Of a DNA stretch of 64,000 nt, positions 56,020 through 63,723 are shown piece by piece. A model generated the notes under the pieces. That model did not search any database. It was not told where the DNA came from and was given only the letters and a program-made list of their open reading frames with translations. A program made the position numbers and the translations under genes. The DNA comes from Desulfocucumis sp964643075 (GTDB lineage: Bacteria; Bacillota; Desulfotomaculia; Desulfotomaculales; Desulfocucumaceae): contig CAZXQO010000009.1 in the NCBI GenBank assembly GCA_964643075.1, positions 1-64,000 of the forward strand, given 5' to 3'. The first letter of the stretch is position 1, and every line of letters starts with the position of its first letter.

Positions 56020-57294
56020 TCACCCAATCAGTTCGAGAAAAGCCTCTATTCTCGTTTTCAGCTGGCCGGAATCCTCCTGGCCGTAGTCCGTTTCAATTTT
56101 AAGCAGCGGTATCCCCTTTTCCCTCAATACTTTTTCCACGCGATTGGCCTCCACAGCGTAGGGATCGCAGAAGGTCAGGGAGCAGTGAATTATCCCGTCG
56201 GCCCGGTATTCCTCTGCCAGCCGGGTCAGGTCAGTCATGCGGTCTTCATTAGGAGTGAAGCAGGCGCAGTTGATGCCGAGGTATCTCTGAGCCAGTAGTT
56301 CCTGCATTTGTTCCAGGTTTTCCCCTGTTTCGGGCACGGTGTTGGCAAAGTAGCGCAGCCCGGTGCACAGTTCCTCGGCCACGATGACCGCACCGGAGCT
56401 CTCGATGATGTGGGCCACCTTCCAGTTGGGAATGGCCATGGGGGTCCCGGTTACGATAATGCGGGGAGCGCCGGGATTGCTTACGCCGGTACCTTCCCTG
56501 ATTCTGTTCTCCAGTTCATCACACAGGGCGTTTACTCTTGCTGTAAACCGTCCCACGTCGTCATACATGGCAATTTGTTCTATCAGCAGGCTGTCCTTGC
56601 CGCTAATGGGAGTAGGCGTGGTCTTTCTGAGCTCCGCCAGGCGTAATAGGGCCCGGCGTTTATCGTTGACATCCTTAATGGACTGCTGCAAAGAGTCCGC
56701 TGTTATTTTATTGCCGGTCAAATCCTGCACCTTTGCCTGAAATTCTCTTATTTCATCCAGCCACAAGGCCCTGTCCTTTTCCCTCTTCATCTGTGGGGTT
56801 TCCATCACGTGTACCGGGACGTAGTCATTCAGTATCTCAAAGGCTTTCTTTTTTCCGTCGCAGGTGGTTTCTCCCACCACCATGTCGCAGGATTCAAAAT
56901 ACGGGCAAACTCTGGCCAGTTTGAAGCCCATAAATGATTTAATCAGCGGGCAGATATTCCTGGGAAGCACCTTTTCAGCCTGGGCGGAACCTATTTCTAT
57001 GCCGGAGCAAAGCCCGATGCAGACACCACCGGCGGCCCGGATCAGCTCTTCCGGCACGAATACGCAGAAAGTGCCCACAATTTTGCCTCCGGAGGCCTTG
57101 TGTTCCTGCAATTCCTGAATGCGCAGACCGTGGATTTCGTTAATTACAAAGTCGAAATACTCCATTCCCGCCGGCCGGTTTTGCTGGCTCAAATAAACAT
57201 CGCCGTAGGTCGGCGGCAGGGCCTGCAGCAACTGGTCGTGGGACTCCAGGTCCAGTCCCAGGGACTCCCACATCTGGCGGTAGTCATTACCCAT
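56020..57294 (-). CDS. Double-cubane-cluster/2-hydroxyacyl-CoA dehydratase-like protein (HgdB/YjiM family)
   Basis: 424 residues on the minus strand from ATG 57294 (SD AGGAGGGG). HgdB-fold features: IVGTFCVFVPEELIRAAGGVCIGLCSG, NICPLIKSFMGFKL, CPYFESCDMVVGETTCDGKKKAFEIL, and a C-terminal half with NCACFTPNEDRM and LTFCDPYAVEANRVEK. One subunit with many conserved Cys plus a dedicated activase is the two-gene layout of double-cubane [Fe8S9] proteins, which reduce small molecules in an ATP-dependent way. Physiological substrate unknown; oxygen-sensitive. Confidence 0.88.
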   Translation of the reverse strand: MGNDYRQMWESLGLDLESHDQLLQALPPTYGDVYLSQQNRPAGMEYFDFVINEIHGLRIQELQEHKASGGKIVGTFCVFVPEELIRAAGGVCIGLCSGIEIGSAQAEKVLPRNICPLIKSFMGFKLARVCPYFESCDMVVGETTCDGKKKAFEILNDYVPVHVMETPQMKREKDRALWLDEIREFQAKVQDLTGNKITADSLQQSIKDVNDKRRALLRLAELRKTTPTPISGKDSLLIEQIAMYDDVGRFTARVNALCDELENRIREGTGVSNPGAPRIIVTGTPMAIPNWKVAHIIESSGAVIVAEELCTGLRYFANTVPETGENLEQMQELLAQRYLGINCACFTPNEDRMTDLTRLAEEYRADGIIHCSLTFCDPYAVEANRVEKVLREKGIPLLKIETDYGQEDSGQLKTRIEAFLELIG

Positions 57295-57474
57295 AAAACA
57301 TACCCCTCCTTAAAAAATTAATCGCCGGATTTTTCAGCCCGGGATTTATTAAACGGCAGTTCAAGTTCTTAAGGCATATTATCATGCGGTTATTTTATCT
57401 GTCATATTTAAAATTTTTATAAGCTTGGCTTAAACTATAAAAAATATTTTTAATAGACGAAATCAGCAAGGTAA
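57295..57474. other. Promoter region of the double-cubane operon
   Basis: AT-rich with no ORF. It contains the leftward promoter of the 57294 gene by position; no clear -35/-10 chosen. Confidence 0.3.
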
Positions 57475-57619
57475 TGGGAAACCGCAGATATACTTTAGAA
57501 AGCCTTAAATGCTGTAGGGATAAGAAGATGCGTAATGATTTGATAAGAGAGATAAGGGCAACTACCGGTGCGTCTGTTCGTAAATTGTCAAAGCTTCTGG
57601 GGATTAGTACTACAGCGTA
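57475..57619 (+). pseudogene. C-terminal remnant of a REP-associated (RAYT-like) transposase
   Basis: Frame GNRRYTLESLKCCRDKKMRNDLIREIRATTGASVRKLSKLLGIS ends TAA 57617-57619. The last part resembles the C-terminal helix-turn-helix tail of Y1/RAYT transposases (ELRDxxIRELRxxG-S-RQ-IARLxGIS). Only the tail remains. It is followed at once by TACTACAGCGTAA and the REP-like repeat, the kind of DNA such enzymes act on. Confidence 0.4.
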
Positions 57620-57700
57620 AACTAAAAGTTAGCGGAACCGTCCCCATGGCGTAGCGAGCATAGCGAAATAAGCAATATTACGCTGTAGTATTAGTAAAGA
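57606..57700. repeat. REP-like repeat with inverted ends
   Basis: ATTAGTACTACAGCGTAA ... TTACGCTGTAGTATTAGTAA form inverted ends around GGAACCGTCCCCATGGCG. The same end (ATTACGCTGTAGT) closes the repeats at 18780 and 30880. Confidence 0.6.
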
Positions 57701-57843
57701 TATTATTTTTTGAGCGCAAATGCGACAGGGGAGAGAAGAACGTCCCCATGTCGCATTCGAATAAAATGAATTCCGGATACACCATATCTAATCCCCAAGC
57801 ATATTCTGGTTATATAACCGTAATTTTGTAAGGGGGTTAAATT

Positions 57844-58164
57844 ATGTCCGGCGAGAGTGAAATTAGCGGTTCCAAGGGGGATAAATACTGTCCTCCTGCT
57901 ATGACCAGCATGCTGGCGGACAGGATCAGGGAACTGATAGGTCAACAGGCAACGGTTTACATGTATGATATGGTATTGACAGGCATGGTTCACTATGTGG
58001 GCATGGATTATATGGAACTGCATGTGATGTACGACAACATGATGAGAATGGTGTTGATTCCACTTTATTCAGTGATGGCCGTTGTGCCCGGCGGGCCGCT
58101 GCCGGAGAAGGAAGTTGCAACCACCGCACCACCTATTATCACGTCTACTCCGGGTATTCTCTAG
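57844..58164 (+). CDS. Small protein with LSm/DUF2642-like barrel
   Basis: 106 residues from ATG 57844 (SD AAGGGGG). Residues about 22-78 (MLADRIRELIGQQATVYMYDMVLTGMVHYVGMDYMELHVMYDNMMRMVLIPLYSVMAVV) have the strand pattern of Sm-like or DUF2642 spore-coat proteins. The Pro/Thr tail is disordered. The leader contains GGTTATATAACC and is conserved in a truncated copy at 32715-32839. Possible spore role, by the family and the neighbourhood; not proven. Confidence 0.6.
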   Translation: MSGESEISGSKGDKYCPPAMTSMLADRIRELIGQQATVYMYDMVLTGMVHYVGMDYMELHVMYDNMMRMVLIPLYSVMAVVPGGPLPEKEVATTAPPIITSTPGIL

Positions 58165-58493
58165 GAGTCCGTTTAAAAACTGCGCCTGGCATTTGGGAAG
58201 CGTGAAGTGAGTGGTTAGAAGTGAGTATCTGTAGGGGATTCGCAGAGCGAATCCCTTCTGCAAAACGATGTGTACGTTTTTACAATAGTCTCCTAGGCGG
58301 TTGAAGAAGCGCCCCAGGTGGGGCGCTTCTTTTGGTCCTGTGAGGCAACTGTTTCGGTTGCCTCACAGATACCAAATCCTCCGCATTGTATGAAACTCCA
58401 GCCTGGCAGCATTGAATTATCTTGGACCTGTTTTACCTTATTGCCTACTGCCCGGGGACTATAGTAAAATTTGTTGAGACGGAGGTGAAAATA
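58165..58493. other. Terminators and pth leader
   Basis: GAAGCGCCCC/GGGGCGCTTC with TTTT (58303-58332) ends the small-protein gene. CTGTGAGGCAAC/GTTGCCTCACAG (about 58338-58368) is a second perfect hairpin. No ORF other than the upstream extension of pth. Confidence 0.6.
58303..58332 (+). terminator. Rho-independent terminator
   Basis: GAAGCGCCCC, loop AGGT, GGGGCGCTTC, then TTTT. Confidence 0.85.
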
Positions 58494-59057
58494 TTGTTTC
58501 TGGTGGCTGGTCTTGGCAATCCGGGGGGCAGGTATGAGTTTACCCGGCATAATGCAGGTTTCCGGGTGGTGGACAGGCTGGCAGGCCAGCTTGATACCAA
58601 GGTGACCAGGTCTATGTTCAAAGCCCTTTATGGTGAGGCCGTGGAGGGACCTCAAAAGATTATTCTGCTGAAGCCCCAGACTTATATGAACTTAAGCGGG
58701 ACAGCACTGCAGGCCATGATGAACTGGTATAAAATAATGCCCCGGGAATTACTGGTTATCTATGACGACATGGATCTGCCGGTGGGTAAAATCCGCATTA
58801 GAAATAAGGGCGGCCACGGGGGCCACAAAGGCATGATATCAATCATAGAACAACTGGGAACCAGCGAGTTTGCCCGCCTGCGTATAGGTATAGGCCGCCC
58901 GGAAATACCGGGCTATGATCCTGCCGACTGGGTTTTGGGGAGATTTTCCGGGGATGAAGAAAAAGCCATTAACGATGTGGTGATAAATGCTGCTGAAGCA
59001 GCGAGGCATATAATTAAAGAAGGCGCAGAAGTCGCTATGAACAAATATAACCGGTAG
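58494..59057 (+). CDS. pth: Peptidyl-tRNA hydrolase
   Basis: 187 residues from TTG 58494 (SD ACGGAGG, 58479-58485); the frame further left to 58422 has no SD and no homology. Pth motifs: VAGLGNPGGRYEFTRHNAGF with the catalytic His, KPQTYMNLSG, IYDDMDLPVGKIRIRNKGGHGGHKGMISI and RLRIGIGRP. It recycles peptidyl-tRNA. In B. subtilis it follows ctc directly; here 25.8 kb of accessory DNA separates them. Confidence 0.95.
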   Translation: MFLVAGLGNPGGRYEFTRHNAGFRVVDRLAGQLDTKVTRSMFKALYGEAVEGPQKIILLKPQTYMNLSGTALQAMMNWYKIMPRELLVIYDDMDLPVGKIRIRNKGGHGGHKGMISIIEQLGTSEFARLRIGIGRPEIPGYDPADWVLGRFSGDEEKAINDVVINAAEAARHIIKEGAEVAMNKYNR

Positions 59058-59168
59058 CAATACCGGTTATTGTTAGAAAATTGCCAATAATTTATATTTT
59101 TCCCATGTTAGATATAGGATTTTATAGATTCTTATAGAATATGAAGGATATAAATTTGAGGTGCTTAA

Positions 59169-59630
59169 ATGTTGAAATTTTTGTTGTTTCTCATGCAGAC
59201 TATACCGGAATCGTCAGGCATGATCGCTTTCAGTCTGGCCCTGACCAGGGTAAGGCTGCGCTGGGGAATTATACTGTCGGCGGGCTCGGTTTTTGCTGTG
59301 ATAATTTACTGTATAAGGGAATTGCCTGTTGCCTTTGGACTGCACACTGTTGTCGGTATGCTGTTGCTGGCAGTTTTTATCAGCAAGGCTACAAAAGTAT
59401 TGCCCTCCAGAAGCTTTGCGGCCGTTTTCGCCTGTTTTGCCCTGCTGGCTCTACTGGAGGCTCTCATGTACGAAGCAACAACCAGTTTGTTAAACAGGGA
59501 GATAAAGGACATAATGTCGGACTATCTGCTGTGGAGAATAATAGGACTGCCCCAGGCGCTGCTAATGAACATTGCCGCTGTTTTAGTATCCAGGTATAGA
59601 AAACCCCTGGAAGGCATGTGGAAAATATAA
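59169..59630 (+). CDS. Membrane protein of the Agr island, copy 1
   Basis: 153 residues from ATG 59169 (SD GAGGTG). Four to five hydrophobic helices: IAFSLALTRVRLRWGIILSAGSVFAVIIYCIREL, FGLHTVVGMLLLAVFIS, AAVFACFALLALLEAL and ALLMNIAAVLVSRY, with the conserved end KPLEGMWKI. About two thirds identical to the protein at 59806. No family recognised. A repeated small membrane protein next to agrB could be a peptide sensor domain, an immunity protein or an exporter part; no claim is made. Confidence 0.65.
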   Translation: MLKFLLFLMQTIPESSGMIAFSLALTRVRLRWGIILSAGSVFAVIIYCIRELPVAFGLHTVVGMLLLAVFISKATKVLPSRSFAAVFACFALLALLEALMYEATTSLLNREIKDIMSDYLLWRIIGLPQALLMNIAAVLVSRYRKPLEGMWKI

Positions 59631-59805
59631 AGTTATCTTGCATTCAGCAAGTGCTGAGTTGGGGGCGCACATGTTACTTTAACGACTTCAAATTTTTTAA
59701 AAAAAATAGGGATGCGGTGGAAGTATATAGGGTTTTTGGATGTTGTTGTCGAATTGAATAATTGCCGGTCATCAGGCGCTAAAACATATATACGAGGTAA
59801 TAACC

Positions 59806-60267
59806 ATGACAAAAATTATTTTGTTTCTACTGCAGGGTATTCCGGAATCGATGGGCTTGATTGCGTGCGGTCTGGCTCTGGCCAGGGTTAAGCTGCGCTG
59901 GGGAATTATACTGGCCGCGGCACTTGTGTATACCTTGATCATCTATGCCATAAGGCAATTGCCGGTCACTTTCGGGTTGCACACGGCTGTGGGTTTGTTA
60001 CTGGTGGCGGTTTTCATCGCCAAAGCCACCAGGGTAAAACCCTCAATAAGTTTTGTTTGTGCCTTTGCAAGTTTCTCCATCTTAGCCCTGCTGGAAGTAC
60101 TGATCTGCGAGATGGCTGAAAAATTGTTGCACACGGATATAAATAAGATAATATCTGACGACCTTATGTGGAAAATGGTAAGTTTTCCCCAGGCTGTATT
60201 ATTGATCATAATCACGCTGCTCATAGCGAAATACAAAAAACCCCTGGAAGGCATGTGGAAAATATGA
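59806..60267 (+). CDS. Membrane protein of the Agr island, copy 2
   Basis: 153 residues from ATG 59806. Same topology and end (KPLEGMWKI) as the 59169 protein: FLLQGIPESMGLIACGLALARVKLRWGIILAAALVYTLIIYAIRQLPVTFGLHTAVGLLLVAVFIAKATRVKPS. Its stop overlaps the agrB start (ATGA), so the two are translationally coupled, a strong sign that they work together. Function unknown. Confidence 0.68.
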   Translation: MTKIILFLLQGIPESMGLIACGLALARVKLRWGIILAAALVYTLIIYAIRQLPVTFGLHTAVGLLLVAVFIAKATRVKPSISFVCAFASFSILALLEVLICEMAEKLLHTDINKIISDDLMWKMVSFPQAVLLIIITLLIAKYKKPLEGMWKI

Positions 60268-60902
60268 GTTACCTTGCATTTAGCAGGCGCTGTGCCGGTT
60301 ATCTGGGCCGGAAAACAAACCTGCCGGAGGAAAAGGAAATAATTCTAGCCTATGTTATCGAGGTGCTGGCGCTTAATGCCGCTAATATTGCGCTGACGCT
60401 GCTGCTAGGGGCCGTGCTGGGAGTATTCCCGGGAACACTGGCCTGTCTTGTGACCGTGGTATTATTCAGGCACAGCGCCGGAGGGGCCCATTCAGAGTCC
60501 CCCTGGCGCTGTGCCGCTATAACTGTGGTTATCATTCCCGGGCTGGCCTTGCTGGCGTTATATATAGTCCGGCTGGGCCAGCCTTTTATCGATATTTTTA
60601 CCCTGGCATCTTTACTGACCGGCTTGCTTGTTATTATACGCTTTGCTCCGGTGGACAATTCTGCCGCGCCTATTATATCAATGCGCAGGAGAAGAAAGTT
60701 AAAATATATAGCCATAACAACTCTGGTATTGCTGGCTGTGGTTGTGTTCTTATTGCGGGAACTCGCCGGTGTAACTACCAATGACATACGGGTATGTATC
60801 AGCCTGGGTGTTTTATGGGTCGGCTTCATGCTTGGCGGCTGGGGGCACGGGTTAATGTCACTCATCGACAGCATTAAAATATTTAATCAGAGGGGGGGGT
60901 AA
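60264..60902 (+). CDS. agrB: AgrB-like peptide-processing membrane endopeptidase
   Basis: 212 residues from ATG 60264, sharing ATGA with the upstream stop. AgrB family: N-terminal helix SYLAFSRRCAGYL, several membrane helices, and the catalytic region FRHSAGGAHSESPWRCAA holding the His and Cys pair (AgrB His77/Cys84 equivalents). It cleaves the C-terminus of the AgrD propeptide and makes the thiolactone ring. AgrD follows 5 bp downstream. Confidence 0.88.
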   Translation: MSYLAFSRRCAGYLGRKTNLPEEKEIILAYVIEVLALNAANIALTLLLGAVLGVFPGTLACLVTVVLFRHSAGGAHSESPWRCAAITVVIIPGLALLALYIVRLGQPFIDIFTLASLLTGLLVIIRFAPVDNSAAPIISMRRRRKLKYIAITTLVLLAVVVFLLRELAGVTTNDIRVCISLGVLWVGFMLGGWGHGLMSLIDSIKIFNQRGG

Positions 60903-60907
60903 ACCTA

Positions 60908-61039
60908 ATGAAAAGACTAGTTGCCAGAGTGTTTGTTTTTGCTGTGACAACCCTGCTTTTACTGGCCAGCGTTGCTGCCGCGTCTACCTGTTCTATTTCG
61001 TCTTACCAGCCTGAGGTGCCCGCATCGCTGAGGAAATAG
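60908..61039 (+). CDS. agrD: AgrD-like cyclic lactone autoinducer propeptide
   Basis: 43 residues from ATG 60908; SD inside the G-run at the agrB end (GAGGGGGGGG). The N-terminal amphipathic/hydrophobic leader MKRLVARVFVFAVTTLLLLA, then ASTCSISSYQPEVPASLRK. The single Cys (residue 28) is the ring residue, and YQPEVPxxL is the conserved C-terminal recognition region of clostridial AgrD. The predicted autoinducer is a thiolactone ring starting at Cys28; exact ends are not known. Read directly because it is short. Confidence 0.85.
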   Translation: MKRLVARVFVFAVTTLLLLASVAAASTCSISSYQPEVPASLRK

Positions 61040-61109
61040 TAAATCAAAGGTTATAGGGCTGCCAGCCGCCTTGCCTTGCCTTACATAATGTATGACAGTT
61101 GATTAGTAC

Positions 61110-61215
61110 GGTATAAGTTGGGGACATTCCTCTGACCCCAAAGTCAGACATACGTTGGGGACATTCCTCTGACCTCAAAGCCAGGCCACAAACAGAGGTG
61201 TGTCCTCCGACCTTT
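61110..61215. repeat. Dispersed hairpin repeat, two tandem partial copies
   Basis: AGTTGGGGACATTCCTCTGACCCCAAAGTCAG then CGTTGGGGACATTCCTCTGACCTCAAAGCCAGGCC...CAGAGGTGTGTCC. GGGGACATTCCTCTG pairs with CAGAGGTGTGTCC. It lies between agrD and its likely sensor kinase. Confidence 0.7.
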
Positions 61216-61276
61216 ATACATAAGAGGCGATTAAACCGCCTCTTATGTATAATACGGATTAAAAGGGGTGACGTAG

Positions 61277-62914
61277 TTGACGCCGGGAAGCGAAAAGCAA
61301 AGGGAAACAGAACTCCATGAATACCTGACAACTACGCACATGCTTTGTTTGCTGATTATGGTATTGGCTTTAATTTTGAGCAAAAAATTTATTTCCAATA
61401 ATATATACCCGGTCATAAATATCCGCTTTTTTATATTGGCCGGTTTATTCAGTGCAGTCGTGGTTTTGCTTTTCAGAGCACAAAACCATTTACTTGCTGA
61501 AAATGAAGAATCCGTTTCCTTTGCCAAATTAGCCTATCTGGCCTTTCCACTCTTTGTATCCTCTGCCACATTAATGATTATTGATGACAGCCGCTACCAT
61601 CCCGAAATACTACTATTGCTGCCGGTACTGATAACAGCCTCCATGATGGGAAAAAAAGTCGGCCTGGCCATGGCCACCGTATGTTCGGTATTAGTATTAT
61701 TTAACCAGACCGTAATAATGGGAAAACAATTCTTTCCCGCTCTGGAATACAACCTCATGCTGATCTGCCTGGTTTATGTAGTGGGGTGGTTCGTGGGCGG
61801 CCTGACGGATATTGAGGCCCAGCACCGGCAGCATTTGAACGAAAGTTTGCTTTCTCTGAAAAATGAAATCAATACCCGCCGGAGGGCGGAAGAGCAACTG
61901 CGCATACAGTCTTGTGCCGTGGAGCAAAGCCCCAGTATGGTGATTATAGCTGATACTACCGGCAGAATAGAATACGTCAATAACAGTTTTTGCCGGATTA
62001 CCGGTTATGCTTCCGGTGAGGTAAAGGGAAAATATTTGCGTGATTATAACGGGCAGGCTTCCGGAGGTTTTATGCGGATATGGAAGGACATTGAAGGGGG
62101 AAATGAATGGAAAGGGGAGATTGGCAACCAAAAAAAGACCGGCGACAGTTACTGGGAATACGCCACTTTTTTCCCTTTACGGGATGCTAATGGCACCGTA
62201 ACACATTTTTTAAAATTTGCCGAGGACATCTCCGAGCGAAAACAAATGGAAAGGGATATGGCCAAACTGGAACGTCTGAATCTGGTGGGGGAAATGGCAG
62301 CCAGTATCGGACACGAGATAAGGAACCCGATGACCACCGTACGGGGTTTTTTGCAAATGCTCGGGGGCAAAAAAGACTGTATGCACTATAAAGAGTATTA
62401 TGATCTGATGATCCAAGAACTGGACCGGGCCAATTCCATAATTACAGAGTACCTTTCGCTGGCCAAAAACAAGCCGGTAGATTATCAGCTACACAATCTT
62501 AATACCATCGTGAAAACATTGTATCCTCTGCTCTCGGCGGATGCCGTCAATTCCGACATGTATGTGGAACTGGAGACTGAACCCATACCCGACTTTACGG
62601 TAGATGAAAAAGAAATACGCCAGCTTTTATTAAATCTCGTGCGGAACGGTCTGGAGTCCATGCAGCCCGGTGGTAAATTAACCATAAGCACCTTTCCTGA
62701 AGGGGATGATGTGGTTTTGTCGGTCCGGGACCAGGGCTATGGTATCAACCCGGACATTCTGGACAAAATCGGGACCCCCTTTTTTACCACCAAGGAAAGC
62801 GGAACGGGTCTTGGCCTGGCAGTGTGCTACAGCATTGTGTCCAGGCATAACGCCACAGTAAAGGTGGAAACCGGGACGGAGGGAACGTTGTTTACAATTG
62901 TATTCAAAGTTTAA
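61277..62914 (+). CDS. Membrane PAS histidine kinase beside agrBD
   Basis: 545 residues from TTG 61277 (SD AAAAGGGGTG). The N-terminal sensor has about six membrane helices (residues 20-175: MLCLLIMVLALILS...FFILAGLFSAVVVLLF...LAYLAFPLFVSSATLMII...LLLLPVLITASMMG...MATVCSVLVLF...NLMLICLVYVVGWFVGG). A PAS domain follows (about 212-330), then HisKA with SIGHEIRNPMTTVRGFLQMLGG, and HATPase_c (NLVRNGLESM, DQGYGIN, GTGLGLAV). It is not AgrC-like (HPK10) but of the orphan sporulation-kinase class, close in its core to the kinase at 47617. Being next to agrBD with a polytopic sensor, it may sense the autoinducer and feed Spo0A. Confidence 0.85.
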   Translation: MTPGSEKQRETELHEYLTTTHMLCLLIMVLALILSKKFISNNIYPVINIRFFILAGLFSAVVVLLFRAQNHLLAENEESVSFAKLAYLAFPLFVSSATLMIIDDSRYHPEILLLLPVLITASMMGKKVGLAMATVCSVLVLFNQTVIMGKQFFPALEYNLMLICLVYVVGWFVGGLTDIEAQHRQHLNESLLSLKNEINTRRRAEEQLRIQSCAVEQSPSMVIIADTTGRIEYVNNSFCRITGYASGEVKGKYLRDYNGQASGGFMRIWKDIEGGNEWKGEIGNQKKTGDSYWEYATFFPLRDANGTVTHFLKFAEDISERKQMERDMAKLERLNLVGEMAASIGHEIRNPMTTVRGFLQMLGGKKDCMHYKEYYDLMIQELDRANSIITEYLSLAKNKPVDYQLHNLNTIVKTLYPLLSADAVNSDMYVELETEPIPDFTVDEKEIRQLLLNLVRNGLESMQPGGKLTISTFPEGDDVVLSVRDQGYGINPDILDKIGTPFFTTKESGTGLGLAVCYSIVSRHNATVKVETGTEGTLFTIVFKV

Positions 62915-63143
62915 TCGTCATCGCCAAAATAGGCGTCAATTATTTTTTCGGCAACTCTTTTCCGGGCGTTGGACTGGGCTACCCGTATTAAAAGCAACCA
63001 GAAATAACTCCGCAATATCTCTCTTTTAACTGGATACCTGTTCTGTCTTCTCCCTGATCAAATCAAACTTCTTCATCAGCGAAAGCCTGGAAGAAAAATG
63101 CTAAAGGACTAAAACCACCTTTTTCTGTCAAATATATAGCCAG
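62915..63143. other. Intergenic, no gene seen
   Basis: No supported ORF on either strand; ends at the large palindrome. Confidence 0.3.
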
Positions 63144-63205
63144 GTGCCGGTTGTTGAATTGTTGAATTACTCCCGAGTAATTCAACAATTCAACAACCGG
63201 CACCT
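63142..63205. repeat. 64-bp near-perfect palindrome (31-bp arms)
   Basis: The left arm 63142-63172 begins AGGTGCCGGTTGTTGAATTG; the right arm 63175-63205 is its exact reverse complement; the centre is CC. Each arm contains a tandem TTGTTGAATTGTTGAATT. No T-run follows, so it is not a usual terminator. Confidence 0.85.
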
Positions 63206-63413
63206 AAAGCATGTATTTTTCGGTTTGCTGGAAGCCCTGTGGGACGGGGTGGGTAAAAAGGATGTTCCTGCAGGGGTCATTGCTTTACTAAGCCATACAG
63301 TATTTGGTTTGATTACCTTTTTTACCATGCGTTCTACCGGGGCAGTGGGGCCGGCCCTGACTTTTGCTTATCTTGCCCATGTGGGATGGAATACTGTGGT
63401 GTTGCGTCGATAA
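63144..63413 (+). CDS. Small hypothetical membrane protein (start uncertain)
   Basis: The frame is open from GTG 63144, but the first 20 codons lie in the palindrome; TTG 63225 is an alternative (about 62 residues). Neither has a good SD. The convincing part reads FFGLLEALWDGVGKKDVPAGVIALLSHTVFGLITFFTMRSTGAVGPALTFAYLAHVGWNTVVLRR, with two hydrophobic helices. Possibly a gene whose 5' end was altered by the palindrome. No known family. Confidence 0.5.
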   Translation: MPVVELLNYSRVIQQFNNRHLKHVFFGLLEALWDGVGKKDVPAGVIALLSHTVFGLITFFTMRSTGAVGPALTFAYLAHVGWNTVVLRR

Positions 63414-63723
63414 TAAACATTGAATGATTTGCAGCAGACTTACGCATACCATAAAATACCAGATGTTGCTTGACGCCCCGGAAACCCAGGGATATAATAG
63501 GTGCAGCAATGACGGCACCTATTATCAATGTTCCTACTTGTCTGTGCTATAGATTTTGGAAGAAGCTTAACCGGAAAATATTGGTTTTTTACTTTGTACC
63601 ATTAACATATTTATTTTAACCTGTTACTTTGCATAAATTTAATTAACCATATAAACGAGTAGGGCTTTAGCCTTTGCTGAAGCTCTTTTCGTTGTGCCCA
63701 ATCGTTATGCCCAAGGAGTACAT
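63414..63723. other. mfd leader region with terminator-like hairpin
   Basis: AT-rich. AGGGCTTtAGC/GCTgAAGCTCT followed by TTTTCG lies at about 63660-63692. The SD AAGGAG for mfd is at 63713-63718. No ORF supported. Confidence 0.45.

Noticed and set aside
32715..57890. attL/attR direct repeats of one 25-kb prophage
   Set aside because: The copies differ at many positions and one is a real gene; no integrase lies next to either copy.
60168..60263. Longer agrB starting at 60168
   Set aside because: It would overlap the upstream membrane gene by 100 bp; ATG 60264 with ATGA coupling and a normal AgrB N-terminus is better.
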